Of a stretch of DNA of 64,000 nucleotides, positions 16,671 through 25,109 are shown in pieces. The first letter of the stretch is position 1. Each line of letters begins with the position of its first letter. The translations under genes were made by a program, and so were the position numbers. A model generated the notes under the pieces. That model saw nothing but the letters and a program-made list of their open reading frames with translations. It was not told the DNA's origin and did not search any database. This DNA is from Caryophanales bacterium UBA6865 (GTDB lineage Bacteria; Bacillota_I; Bacilli_A; RFN20; CAG-826): the NCBI GenBank assembly GCA_002449265.1, contig DKCV01000015.1:35014-99013 (forward strand). Reading direction: 5' to 3'.

Positions 16671-18140
16671 ATGCCATGCACAACGATTCTAGTTGGAAAA
16701 AAAGCAAGTAATAATGGTTCTACGCTTATTGCTAGAAACGACGATTGCCCATCTGGGTCATTTCACGTTAAGAAAATGGTTGTGGTTAAAGAAAATGAAC
16801 AGCCACGCCTTTATGAATCGAAGATTGGACATCTTAAAATAAAGTTGCCGGATAACCCATTACGTTATACGTTGATGCCGAACGTTGATTTAAAAGAAGG
16901 AATTTGGGGCGCAAGTGGTATCAATAGCGAAAATGTGGGGATGAGTGCAACGGAAACAATCACGACTAACCCTCGTGTTTTGGGCGCTGATCCATATGTC
17001 GAATACGCTCCTAAAGAAGGCGATAAAGAAGAACAAATCGGCGGCATTGGCGAAGAAGATTTGATCGTTCTAGTTTTGCCTTATATTCATAGTGCTAGAG
17101 AAGGCGTATTGCGCTTAGGGGCATTGCTAGAAAAATATGGGACCTATGAGCCCAACGGCATCGCTTTTAATGACGCTAACGAAATTTGGTGGCTAGAAAC
17201 CATTGGGGGGCATCATTGGATTGCGAAAAAAGTTCCTGATGAGCGTTGCGTCATTATGCCTAACCAATTCGGAATGGATACCTTTGATTTTGTTGACGCT
17301 TATGGTGCGAAAAAAGAAAACCTTTGCTCTAGTGATCTGAAAGAGTTCATGGAAAAGAATCATTTATATCTAGGAAAGGAAGGAGCGTTTAATCCGCGCC
17401 TTGCTTTTGGTAGCCACGACGATAGCGACCACGTTTATAACACGCCTCGCGCTTGGTATATGGGGCGTTATTTATGCCCGAAATCGTTCAAATGGGACGG
17501 GGATGAGAGGGATTTTGGTCCAGAAAGCGATGATATTCCGTGGAGCTATCTCCCAGAAAGGAAAGTCACGGTTGAGGATATAAAATATCTTCTTTCCTCT
17601 CATTATCAAGGGACTGAATATGACCCTTACGCGAAAGGCGAATCGCCTAAGAAATACATGTATCGATCGATTGGAGTCAACCGTACTTCATTCTTAGCGT
17701 GCTTAGAAATCCGAAACAATTGCCCGAAAGAAATCGCCGCGATTGAATGGGTTGCGTTTGGCTCAAATGTTTTTAACGCTTTCGTACCTCTTTATGCGAA
17801 TGTTGATGGCATTCCTTCTTACTTTGGAAATACCACGATGACCGTTTCAACGGATAATTTTTATTGGGCAAATCGTCTTTTAGGTGCTTTGGCCGATGCG
17901 CATTTCCAAAAGAATTCCATTCATATCGAACGTTATCAAAGTCGCGTCGCTAGCGAAGCTTATCGGCTCATTCATTATTTTGATAACGCTTATATGCAAA
18001 ATCATGACTTAGCGATTTTGCACGAAGCAAACGAAACTATTGCAAATATGGCGAAAAAAGAAACGGACAAAGCGCTTGATCATGTGCTCTATGAGTCTAG
18101 CATGCTAATGAAGAATGCTTTTGCTCGTTCCGACAATTAA
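16671..18140 (+). CDS. C69 family dipeptidase (PepD-like, Ntn-hydrolase)
   Basis: The 489-residue protein starts MPCTTILVGKKASNNGSTLIARNDDC. Cys3 is the expected N-terminal nucleophile after removal of Met-Pro, as in lactobacillal PepD. The GSTLIARNDD segment is the family hallmark, with NDANEIWWLETIGGHHW and the GVNRTSFLACLE region further on. These enzymes hydrolyse dipeptides in the cytosol. The ATG at 16671 follows AAAGGAG at 16655-16661; an upstream open frame is discounted. It stands alone between the ZIP transporter (divergent) and ldh (downstream, own promoter). Confidence 0.93.
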   Translation: MPCTTILVGKKASNNGSTLIARNDDCPSGSFHVKKMVVVKENEQPRLYESKIGHLKIKLPDNPLRYTLMPNVDLKEGIWGASGINSENVGMSATETITTNPRVLGADPYVEYAPKEGDKEEQIGGIGEEDLIVLVLPYIHSAREGVLRLGALLEKYGTYEPNGIAFNDANEIWWLETIGGHHWIAKKVPDERCVIMPNQFGMDTFDFVDAYGAKKENLCSSDLKEFMEKNHLYLGKEGAFNPRLAFGSHDDSDHVYNTPRAWYMGRYLCPKSFKWDGDERDFGPESDDIPWSYLPERKVTVEDIKYLLSSHYQGTEYDPYAKGESPKKYMYRSIGVNRTSFLACLEIRNNCPKEIAAIEWVAFGSNVFNAFVPLYANVDGIPSYFGNTTMTVSTDNFYWANRLLGALADAHFQKNSIHIERYQSRVASEAYRLIHYFDNAYMQNHDLAILHEANETIANMAKKETDKALDHVLYESSMLMKNAFARSDN

Positions 18141-18151
18141 TTTTATATTTC

Positions 18152-18193
18152 GAGAGCGCTTACTCAGAAAACGCTCAAATTTTGCTTTATACT
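18152..18193 (+). promoter_or_regulatory. ldh promoter with cre-like site
   Basis: GAGAGCGCTTACTC at 18152-18165 resembles a catabolite-responsive element (AGCGCT core, several mismatches to the CcpA consensus). It lies just before TATACT at 18188-18193, the probable -10 of ldh. The GAGCG/CGCTC arms here may also end C69 transcription. Confidence 0.45.
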
Positions 18194-18225
18194 GATTAAG
18201 CCAAAATATAGGAGGCTAATGAGTT

Positions 18226-19170
18226 ATGGTTAATATTAAAAAAGCAGCAATAATCGGTTGTGGATTCGTCGGAAGTTCAATCGCTTTTGCCTTAATGCAA
18301 AAAGGGCAATTTAATGAACTCGTTTTGATTGATACGAATAAAGATAAAGCGGAAGGCGAGGCAATGGATTTGGCACATGGTTTGCCTTATACCTATTCCA
18401 TGGATATTCACGCTGGCGATTATAGTGAATTAAAGGACGCATCCGTGATTATCATTACGGCTGGCGCAGCTCAAAAACCAGGTGAGACCCGCTTGGATTT
18501 AATTCAAAAGAATTCGCGAATCATGAAATCTATCGTCCGTGAACTAAAAGCGGTCAATGTTGAAGGGATTTTGCTCATTGTCGCGAATCCTGTTGACGCG
18601 CTTACTCACGTTGCTTATGTCGAAAGCGGCTTACCAAAAAACCGTGTCTTTGGAAGTGGCACCGTGCTAGATACGGCTCGCTTGAAATATCTTCTTTCGA
18701 AGCATCTTAATGTCGACGCAAAGAACGTTCATGCGGTTATGATTGGAGAACACGGTGATAGCGAAACCGCGATTTGGAGTGGCGCGAATGTAAGTGGCGT
18801 TCCTCTTAATGACTTTTGTTCACTACGTGGCTATACCGATCACGACGCTGGCATGAAGCGCATTCAAGATGATGTTGTGAATTCCGCTTATCGTATTATT
18901 GAGAAGAAGGGCGCAACTTATTACGGAATCGCTCTTTCGGTCTCACATATCGTTTCTTGCATCGTGAATAATACGCATACGATGCTCCCTGTCTCTACTG
19001 AACTCGATGGAACTTATGGTTTATCAGGTTTAGCTTTGTCGATTCCTTCTCTCGTTGGTAGCGATGGGGTAGAGAAAGTTCTAGAGCTTCCGATTACTGA
19101 AGCGGAACGCGCAAAACTAGAAAAATCCGCTACCGCATTAAAGAATGCGCTTGCTGAGATTAAAGAATAA
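18226..19170 (+). CDS. ldh: L-lactate dehydrogenase
   Basis: The 314-residue enzyme reduces pyruvate to lactate with NADH. It has the NAD-binding GCGFVGSSIAF, the acidic Asp in VLIDTNKDKAEGEAMDLAHG, the lactate-type specificity segment GAAQKPGETRLDL (Gln where malate dehydrogenase has Arg) and the catalytic IGEHGDSE. Length fits the family. GGAGG lies 10 bases before the ATG. The upstream cre-like site suggests catabolite control. Terminators follow, so it is monocistronic. It indicates a fermentative metabolism. Confidence 0.96.
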   Translation: MVNIKKAAIIGCGFVGSSIAFALMQKGQFNELVLIDTNKDKAEGEAMDLAHGLPYTYSMDIHAGDYSELKDASVIIITAGAAQKPGETRLDLIQKNSRIMKSIVRELKAVNVEGILLIVANPVDALTHVAYVESGLPKNRVFGSGTVLDTARLKYLLSKHLNVDAKNVHAVMIGEHGDSETAIWSGANVSGVPLNDFCSLRGYTDHDAGMKRIQDDVVNSAYRIIEKKGATYYGIALSVSHIVSCIVNNTHTMLPVSTELDGTYGLSGLALSIPSLVGSDGVEKVLELPITEAERAKLEKSATALKNALAEIKE

Positions 19171-19173
19171 TTC

Positions 19174-19265
19174 ATCAATCCATTTTTAAGTTGGAAAGAT
19201 TGATTTTATTGGCTCTTCAAATCCAACGAGAATGAGTGACGGCTGCCTATTTGGTAGCCGTTTTC
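19174..19265 (+). terminator. Tandem terminators after ldh
   Basis: A weak first hairpin, ATCAATC/GATTGAT (19174-19204), is followed by TTTTATT. A stronger second hairpin, ACGGCTGCC/GGTAGCCGT with one G-U pair (19239-19261), is followed by TTTT. Confidence 0.8.
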
Positions 19266-19495
19266 CATAGGTGAAGCCCTATTTTGATGTTATTGACCCA
19301 TTGATGCCTGCTCCAAGTTTTCGAGATTCATACCAAGGACAGCAAAAAATAGTTAAAATATATATGGCCACTTCCATTAAATAATTAGACCAAAAATAGA
19401 TCAATGAGGAGGCTTTTTGCTAAGAGCTAACCAAAACAGTGAAAAACGATGGGGATGACCAAAACTGCCATCCCCATTAGATTTTGGAAAATTGT
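19266..19495. other. Intergenic region with minus-strand terminator
   Basis: No gene is recognised. A hairpin, ATGGGGATG/CATCCCCAT (19449-19457 with 19469-19477), has a T-run on its minus-strand side (19441-19446). It therefore terminates the phosphatase gene coming from the right. The rest (about 19270-19390) holds only a short open frame without similarity that I recognise. Confidence 0.6.
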
Positions 19496-20179
19496 TTATT
19501 TTGTAAGCAAGCTCCGTATTGCTTTGATATCTTGGCCAGAAAGTCCTAAATAGTGGTAGTAGTTTTCGAATGTGCCAAAACGTTTTTCTAGACTAGATAA
19601 TATAGAGGGAAGAAAGTTTTCATCTTTAAGATAATAAGAAGGCGACAAAAACAAGTTTCTACTTTTTATGTAGGCTAAATGGTCTTCTAAATCATCGTAA
19701 GACAGCAAATATTCATGATTGATATCTTTCGTAGAGACATTACAAATTAATAGGAGCAAAGATACGATAACTCCTGTTCTATCTTTGCCAGCGGAGCAAT
19801 GGATTAACGTTCCTTTTCCTAAAGAGATGATTTCTTTTAATATCGGAAGCAATTCTTCTTTTGAGGTAAACATTTCTTCATAGAGAGCAAAGTTACCTTC
19901 CTTGCTTAAGGGCAGTTTTTCTCCCGCTTTGATAAAGAAGGAACAATAAGTGAAATCTTTAGAAACGCTTGTTGGGTCTATTTCTCTATTCTTTGCACGG
20001 TGAGAACGGAGATCGATAACGTTTTTAATACCGAACTTTTGCAGGGATAATAAATCGTTTGTGCTAGATTTGCTGAGATTTCCAGAGCGGAAGATAACAC
20101 CTTCTTTTATTTTGCCATAGGGAGAAAGGTAGCCACCGATATCGCGAAAATTTGGGATTGATAATATGAGCCTATTCAT
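19496..20179 (-). CDS. Tyrosine-specific protein phosphatase (PTP-like)
   Basis: The 227-residue protein contains the phosphatase loop HCSAGKDRTG (CX5R) at about 124-133 and the N-terminal family motif NFRDIGGY, with IFRSGNL and NVIDLRS further on. This is the bacterial tyrosine/phosphoinositide phosphatase type. The ATG at 20179 is chosen because the family usually starts just before NFRDIGGY; upstream codons in frame include only non-standard starts. No Shine-Dalgarno is seen, and TATCAT lies 7 bases before the ATG. The target is unknown. Confidence 0.85.
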   Translation of the reverse strand: MNRLILSIPNFRDIGGYLSPYGKIKEGVIFRSGNLSKSSTNDLLSLQKFGIKNVIDLRSHRAKNREIDPTSVSKDFTYCSFFIKAGEKLPLSKEGNFALYEEMFTSKEELLPILKEIISLGKGTLIHCSAGKDRTGVIVSLLLLICNVSTKDINHEYLLSYDDLEDHLAYIKSRNLFLSPSYYLKDENFLPSILSSLEKRFGTFENYYHYLGLSGQDIKAIRSLLTK

Positions 20180-20314
20180 CGCTATTATGATAATGAAAAT
20201 CGGTCTTTTCCCCAAGAACAAATCTAAGACAATCAATATTCGCGAAACAGCAAATCAAGACTTCTCACTCTTTAGAGTGAATTGAATTAATTTCTTAGGT
20301 ATAATTAGGCATTA

Positions 20315-21712
20315 ATGAGAAAAAAAGAAGATAACGCGAATTTGATTGACGAAGGTATTAAACCCAAGAAAAAGGGCAATGGTGCTTGGAAATATCTCGT
20401 TACTGTTGGTCTAGTTTTAATACTTACAGGGATTTCTCTTATCCTTTCTTTGTGGAATGCCGGGAATGGCGATATCGGAGCTGGGGGTAAGATTATCTGG
20501 AACGCTATATGCGTTGCTTCTTGGAAATGGCTTCTACTCATCTTTGCAATTGTCATACTCGCTTTTTGCATTGATGGCTTAATTCTTTTGGTCTTTTGCC
20601 GTTTATACACAAGAAAATACAAATGGCATCAGGGCTTTTTTAATTCCTTAATTGGCGCATTCTATAGTGCGGTTACCCCTGGAGCAAGTGGCGGGCAAGT
20701 GATGCAGGTGTACGTTTTGAAAAAACAAGGCGTCGAAGTTTCTAGCGCCGCCTCCATCATGGTAATGTGGTTCATTCTTTATCAAACCAATCTTATCGCT
20801 TTTGATTTTTTGGCGATTGGAGTGGAATGGAATCGTGTGATGTCTCTTAGCTCTTTCGAATTCGCTTGGGGCGATTTTCGTCTTACTTTGCTCCCTTTAA
20901 TCATCATCGGTTTCGCTTTGAATTTAGGCACATTGGTAGTTTTGGGTTTGATGAGTTATTCCCATCATTTTCATAATTTTATCCTTCACCATGTCATTAA
21001 TTTAGGGGCAAAACTTCGTCTCGTAAAAGACCCAGAAAAAAGCAGAGCGTCTCTTCGCGTTCAGGTCGAGAACTTTAAGATGGAACTTCGCCGCCTTCAA
21101 AGCAATATTCCGGTTACAATTCTTTTGTCGGTCTTCTTCCAACTCAATTTCTTTTTACGATATTCTATTCCTTATTTTTCTGCGATTTCTCTTGATGCGG
21201 TCCAAGGCCCTTTCGACATTGCTAACATGTTCCACACTTGTTTTTTGAGTGCCTTCCATCAAATGGTTACCGGCGTTTTCCCTTTGCCTGGAGGAGCTGG
21301 CGTTAGTGAGCTTTTTTTCAATAGCATTTTCCGCGATATTTTCTATCCTACGGTTTCTTCTTCTGGCGATGCGGTTCGTAGCTTTGAGGCCAATATGAAC
21401 GCTGCTCAGATTATTTGGCGCTTTGCAACCTTCCATGCGGTCGTGCTTATTTCAGGATTTGTCGCTGCCTTTTATCGAAGCAGGGGAGAGGACAAAGAAG
21501 CCTTTGGCTATGTTAATCGTCAGACATTTATCAATCTTCAATTTGAGACGTATGAGATTAGAAAAGCAAGTGCTGATACCCTTTATGAAACTAGGCAATT
21601 AAGCAAGAAAAGAATACGGGCCGGTCTTAAGAATTTTGAATCGGATAAACCATTGGAAAAAAAGAAGAAACCAACAAAAAATAGTGATTTTACGGGGGAG
21701 AAAACGGAATGA
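20315..21712 (+). CDS. Lysylphosphatidylglycerol synthase-type/UPF0104 integral membrane protein (flippase-like)
   Basis: The 465-residue protein has about eight membrane segments and the family signature SLIGAFYSAVTPGASGGQVMQVYVLKKQG, then PLPGGAGVSELFF. These belong to the YbhN/AglD/MprF-flippase-like superfamily (UPF0104), which moves lipids or lipid-linked sugars. There is no aminoacyl-transferase domain. The 3' end overlaps the next gene by 4 bases (ATGA), a glycolipid-type glycosyltransferase, so the pair probably makes and handles a glycolipid. TATAAT ends 9 bases before the ATG and no binding site is visible. Confidence 0.82.
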   Translation: MRKKEDNANLIDEGIKPKKKGNGAWKYLVTVGLVLILTGISLILSLWNAGNGDIGAGGKIIWNAICVASWKWLLLIFAIVILAFCIDGLILLVFCRLYTRKYKWHQGFFNSLIGAFYSAVTPGASGGQVMQVYVLKKQGVEVSSAASIMVMWFILYQTNLIAFDFLAIGVEWNRVMSLSSFEFAWGDFRLTLLPLIIIGFALNLGTLVVLGLMSYSHHFHNFILHHVINLGAKLRLVKDPEKSRASLRVQVENFKMELRRLQSNIPVTILLSVFFQLNFFLRYSIPYFSAISLDAVQGPFDIANMFHTCFLSAFHQMVTGVFPLPGGAGVSELFFNSIFRDIFYPTVSSSGDAVRSFEANMNAAQIIWRFATFHAVVLISGFVAAFYRSRGEDKEAFGYVNRQTFINLQFETYEIRKASADTLYETRQLSKKRIRAGLKNFESDKPLEKKKKPTKNSDFTGEKTE

Positions 21713-22884
21713 AGATCGCTATTTTTACGGATACTTATCCACCAGAAATTAACGGTGTTGCCACTTCCGCTAGGAACCTATATCGGACTTTAAAAGCACA
21801 TGGAGAAGACGTGATTGTCATCGCGACTAATCCTTTTGATAGTGAATTTTCATATGTCGATGACATCATGCGCGTTCCTGGAATTGTCATGAAAAATCTA
21901 TATGGCTATATTGCTCCAAGCCCCTGGAATGAAAAATGCACCCGCTTGGTTGAAGAATTTAAGCCTGACATCATTCATATTCAAACTGACGGCATGATTG
22001 GCCAGATGGGTTTTATGCTTGCTTCCCGCTTAAATAGTGCGACAGTGTATACTTTTCACACAATGATGGAAGATTACACCTATTATGCGAATAAAGGTCA
22101 TTTTGACCGCGCTCTAAAAAGTTTGGTCCGTTCTTATGTCCGCTATAAAGCAAATGAAGTAAATGAATTTATTACTCCAAGCGAAAAAATCCGTGAGTAT
22201 ATGCGTTCGATTAATGTTGACGCTTATGTATCCGTGATTCCGACCGGGATTGATTTTTCTTTGTTTGATCGAAATAAAATTGCGAAGGATAGAGTAAAAT
22301 ATCTTAAAGAAAAGCTTGGTATTAGCGATGATACGTTTGTGATTCTTTCTTTAGGGCGTGTCGCGAAAGAGAAATCGATTGATGTTTGTCTCCGCGGATA
22401 TTCTCTATTCTTAAAGAAGAATCCTAAAATCAAAACCAAGATGCTCATTGTTGGGGGCGGTCCAGCGATGAATGAATTAAAAGATCTCACAAAGAAACTT
22501 GGCATTGAGGATTATACTACGTTCGCGGGTCCAGTTAACCCTGATTGTGTGCCTCCTTATTATGCGTTAGGCGATTGCTTCGTGAGCGCCTCCACTAGTG
22601 AGACTCAAGGTTTAACTTTCATGGAAGCGATGGCAAGCGACAATGTTCTATTTGCTCGTTATGACGATTCCTTAGCGGATCTGATTCATGAAGGGGAAAA
22701 CGGCTTCTTCTTTTTTGACGAGAGCGATATGGCGAAGAAGCTTGAACACATCGTTTCTTTAACCCAAGAAGAGAAAATGAATATTTTCGTTAATGCCCAT
22801 GCCTCCATTGAGCCCTATTCCTTGGAGCGTTTCTATTCATCGATTATTGAGGTGTATCATCGTGCCATCAAAAAGAATTATTAA
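21709..22884 (+). CDS. GT4 family glycosyltransferase (diacylglycerol glucosyltransferase-like)
   Basis: The 391-residue GT-B enzyme starts MKIAIFTDTYPPEINGVATS, typical of processive lipid glucosyltransferases such as Acholeplasma monoglucosyl-diacylglycerol synthase. The C-terminal half has ILSLGRVAKEKSID, VGGGPAMNELK and the EX7E-like segment SETQGLTFMEAMA. It should transfer a sugar from a nucleotide donor to diacylglycerol or a related lipid at the inner membrane face. It overlaps the upstream flippase-like gene by 4 bases and the recX start by 23 bases. The precise acceptor is inferred. Confidence 0.85.
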   Translation: MKIAIFTDTYPPEINGVATSARNLYRTLKAHGEDVIVIATNPFDSEFSYVDDIMRVPGIVMKNLYGYIAPSPWNEKCTRLVEEFKPDIIHIQTDGMIGQMGFMLASRLNSATVYTFHTMMEDYTYYANKGHFDRALKSLVRSYVRYKANEVNEFITPSEKIREYMRSINVDAYVSVIPTGIDFSLFDRNKIAKDRVKYLKEKLGISDDTFVILSLGRVAKEKSIDVCLRGYSLFLKKNPKIKTKMLIVGGGPAMNELKDLTKKLGIEDYTTFAGPVNPDCVPPYYALGDCFVSASTSETQGLTFMEAMASDNVLFARYDDSLADLIHEGENGFFFFDESDMAKKLEHIVSLTQEEKMNIFVNAHASIEPYSLERFYSSIIEVYHRAIKKNY

Positions 22885-23650
22885 TATCAGTTCGGTAACT
22901 CGTGATAAGAAAGGACACTATTTGATTAAGGCAGGACCTTATTCTTTTTCATTGAACGAAAATGCTTTTACGGATGGATTTTACTATGAAGGAAAAGAAT
23001 TAAGCGAAAGTGATTTATCCTTATTAAAAGAAGAATCAAATCTCACTTTGCTTAGTGATTATGCCTATTCTCTTCTTTCTAGAAGGAATTATTCTCGTCA
23101 TGAAATCAAGGAAAAACTCCTTCAAAAAACTAATAATGAAAAATCCGTTTCTCATGTCATTAAAGAATTAGAAAAATATGGCCTACTCGATGATGAGACT
23201 TACGCGAAAGACTATAAAGAGAGTAGAGAAGCCGCTTTATATGGGAAAAACCTCATCCTCAATGAACTTCGTTACAAGAAAGGGATTTCGCCTAACATTT
23301 TAGAGAAACTTACCTTCACGCAAGAAAAAGAAAATGCGAAGAAGTATCTATTGCGCTTGTCTCGCTCTTTAACTTCTTATCCTCCTCGTGTCCGCAACGA
23401 AAAAGCGAAAAACGCTTTATGTAGACGCGGCTATTCTCTCGATACTTTTGACCCTTCTTTATTAGAAGGAGAAGAAGACAAAGTCATCAATAAGCTGAAT
23501 TTTGAAGCAAATCGCGCTTATTTGCGGTATAAAGAAAAATATAGTGATTATGAATGCTTCGCCCATTTATATTCCTTCTTATTAAGAAAAGGGTATGAAC
23601 GAGATGATGTTGAAAACGCAATAAGGAGTATTAAAAATGAACATTTGTGA
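22862..23650 (+). CDS. recX: Regulatory protein RecX
   Basis: The 262-residue protein matches the Gram-positive RecX family: LLSDYAYSLLSRRNYSRHEIKEKLLQK, LEKYGLLDDETYAKDY, LRYKKGIS and a third tandem three-helix repeat towards the C-terminus. RecX modulates RecA filaments. The GTG at 22862 is preferred over earlier frames because it yields the usual short N-terminal strand region, and GAGGTG sits 8-10 bases upstream inside the glycosyltransferase gene. The next gene (yhaM-like) overlaps its end by 14 bases. Confidence 0.86.
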   Translation: MPSKRIINISSVTRDKKGHYLIKAGPYSFSLNENAFTDGFYYEGKELSESDLSLLKEESNLTLLSDYAYSLLSRRNYSRHEIKEKLLQKTNNEKSVSHVIKELEKYGLLDDETYAKDYKESREAALYGKNLILNELRYKKGISPNILEKLTFTQEKENAKKYLLRLSRSLTSYPPRVRNEKAKNALCRRGYSLDTFDPSLLEGEEDKVINKLNFEANRAYLRYKEKYSDYECFAHLYSFLLRKGYERDDVENAIRSIKNEHL

Positions 23651-24584
23651 TTTAAAAAGCGGCGACCATATCGAAAACGCCCAATTTCTCATTAGCGATC
23701 TAAAAATGTGCGTTAGTAATGGCGGAAAGCAGTATTACAACATGACGCTTCAAGATAACACTGGGAAAATTGATGCGAAAAAGTGGGAAATTTTCCCTGG
23801 TGACGAAGATGTTTTCGTGATTGGGAATGTTGTCAATTTCAAAGGGGAAGTCAATTTATACAATAATTCTTTGCAGTTTAAAGTGCTTTCCGGGGAAGTC
23901 GTTCCGACCACTCACATTGATATTGCGCGTTTTGTACAGAGCGCTCCAGAAGCTGAGAAATCTCTTGAAAACGATCTTCGCGCATTTGTTTCCTCCATTA
24001 AGGACCATGATTTGCATATGATCGTTGCCGCTTTGCTTAATGACAATAAGAACGCTTATTTATCTTATCCGGCCGCTGCAAAGAACCATCACGCCTACGC
24101 TAGCGGGCTACTTTACCACAGTGTTTCCATGACTCGCCTAGCTGATCAAGTTTGTAAACTTTACCCAGCTTTAAATCGCGATTTATTAATTTCAGGAACA
24201 ATACTTCATGATTTAGGTAAGGTAAAAGAACTCACAGGGTTGATTGCGACCCAATACACGACCGAAGGAAGACTTATTGGGCATTTAGTCATTGTAAGTG
24301 AACTCATTGACGAGAAAGCCAAAGAGCTCAATATCCATAGTGAGCAAATTCTTTTATTGAAACATATGATGCTATCGCACCATGGAAAACTCGAATATGG
24401 CGCGGCGAAACTACCAGAAACAAGAGAAGCGCTTGCTTTAGCGATGATTGATGATTTCGACGCTAAGATGGAAATCCTTCGCATTGCTTATGAAGGCGTT
24501 GCACCAGGTGAGTGGACAAATAGAATCATGGCTCTTGATGGACGTAATTTCTATAATTCTCCGTTTGTCTCTCCAAAAAAATAG
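23637..24584 (+). CDS. yhaM: 3'-5' exoribonuclease YhaM family protein
   Basis: The 315-residue protein has an N-terminal OB-fold (about 15-90; MTLQDNTGKIDAKKWE) and an HD phosphohydrolase domain (about 150-290) with YHSVSMTRLAD, GTILHDLGKVKELTG and LSHHGKLEYGA. This order is that of YhaM/CBF1 exonucleases. It is probably active on RNA and single-stranded DNA with Mn or Co. Translation is coupled to recX by overlap, with AAGGAG upstream. In Bacillus, yhaM lies close to prsA and hit, as here. Confidence 0.92.
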   Translation: MNICDLKSGDHIENAQFLISDLKMCVSNGGKQYYNMTLQDNTGKIDAKKWEIFPGDEDVFVIGNVVNFKGEVNLYNNSLQFKVLSGEVVPTTHIDIARFVQSAPEAEKSLENDLRAFVSSIKDHDLHMIVAALLNDNKNAYLSYPAAAKNHHAYASGLLYHSVSMTRLADQVCKLYPALNRDLLISGTILHDLGKVKELTGLIATQYTTEGRLIGHLVIVSELIDEKAKELNIHSEQILLLKHMMLSHHGKLEYGAAKLPETREALALAMIDDFDAKMEILRIAYEGVAPGEWTNRIMALDGRNFYNSPFVSPKK

Positions 24585-24591
24585 CAAAAAG

Positions 24592-24624
24592 AAAAGAGGC
24601 AAGGACTCGTTCCTTGCCTCTTTT
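24592..24624. terminator. Bidirectional terminator between yhaM and hit
   Basis: A 14-bp perfect stem, AAAAGAGGCAAGGA with TCCTTGCCTCTTTT (24592-24605 and 24611-24624), has a 5-base loop. The built-in A and T tracts terminate both convergent genes. Confidence 0.92.
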
Positions 24625-24626
24625 CT

Positions 24627-25043
24627 TTATTTCAAGGCTTTTCCGATATTCGATGCGAGGAGAGGAAGATCTTCTTTCGAAGTATCTTGACTTTTCATCG
24701 TAATCTGGAAACCACCTTCTCCACCGATATATCTAGGAATGACATGGACATGGAAATGAGGAACGCTTTGTCCTGCCGATTCGCCAACATTGGTGAGAAT
24801 ATTTACGCCTTTAGCGCCTAGAACCTGCATTTCGGCTTGCCCGATTCTTTGAGCGACATCAAACACCTTATGCATTGTTTCTTGTGAACAAGATAAGAAA
24901 TTATCGTAATGTTTTTTCGGCATAACTAACGTATGACCTTTCGTGACTTGGGAAATATCAAGTATTGCTAAAACATCATCATCTTCGTAAACCTTGGTTG
25001 ATGGTATTTCCCCATCGATAATCTTGCAGAATACATCTTTCAT
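24627..25043 (-). CDS. hit: HIT family nucleotide-binding protein
   Basis: The 138-residue Hint/HIT hydrolase has the histidine triad HFHVHVIPR near residue 97 and the N-terminal CKIIDGEIPS with YEDDDVLAILDI. Such proteins hydrolyse nucleoside phosphoramidates or related nucleotides. A GGAGG site precedes the ATG. It lies downstream of the two foldase-like lipoprotein genes, after a terminator hairpin, so it is read either by read-through or from its own promoter. Confidence 0.95.
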   Translation of the reverse strand: MKDVFCKIIDGEIPSTKVYEDDDVLAILDISQVTKGHTLVMPKKHYDNFLSCSQETMHKVFDVAQRIGQAEMQVLGAKGVNILTNVGESAGQSVPHFHVHVIPRYIGGEGGFQITMKSQDTSKEDLPLLASNIGKALK

Positions 25044-25063
25044 ATTTTTGCCTCCATAAAATT

Positions 25064-25090
25064 AAAGGAGCGAGAGAACCTCGCTCCTTT
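25064..25090 (-). terminator. Terminator between the lipoprotein operon and hit
   Basis: An 11-bp stem, AAAGGAGCGAG/CTCGCTCCTTT (25064-25074 with 25080-25090), has a 5-base loop. On the minus strand it is followed by AATTTTA, a modest T-tract, so read-through into hit is possible. Confidence 0.75.
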
Positions 25091-25109
25091 ATTATAGTCT
25101 ATTTAACGA

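Noticed and set aside
19270..19390. Short open frame after the ldh terminators, possible gene or transposase remnant
   Set aside because: About 35 residues, no start with a binding site and no recognisable similarity; kept only as intergenic DNA.
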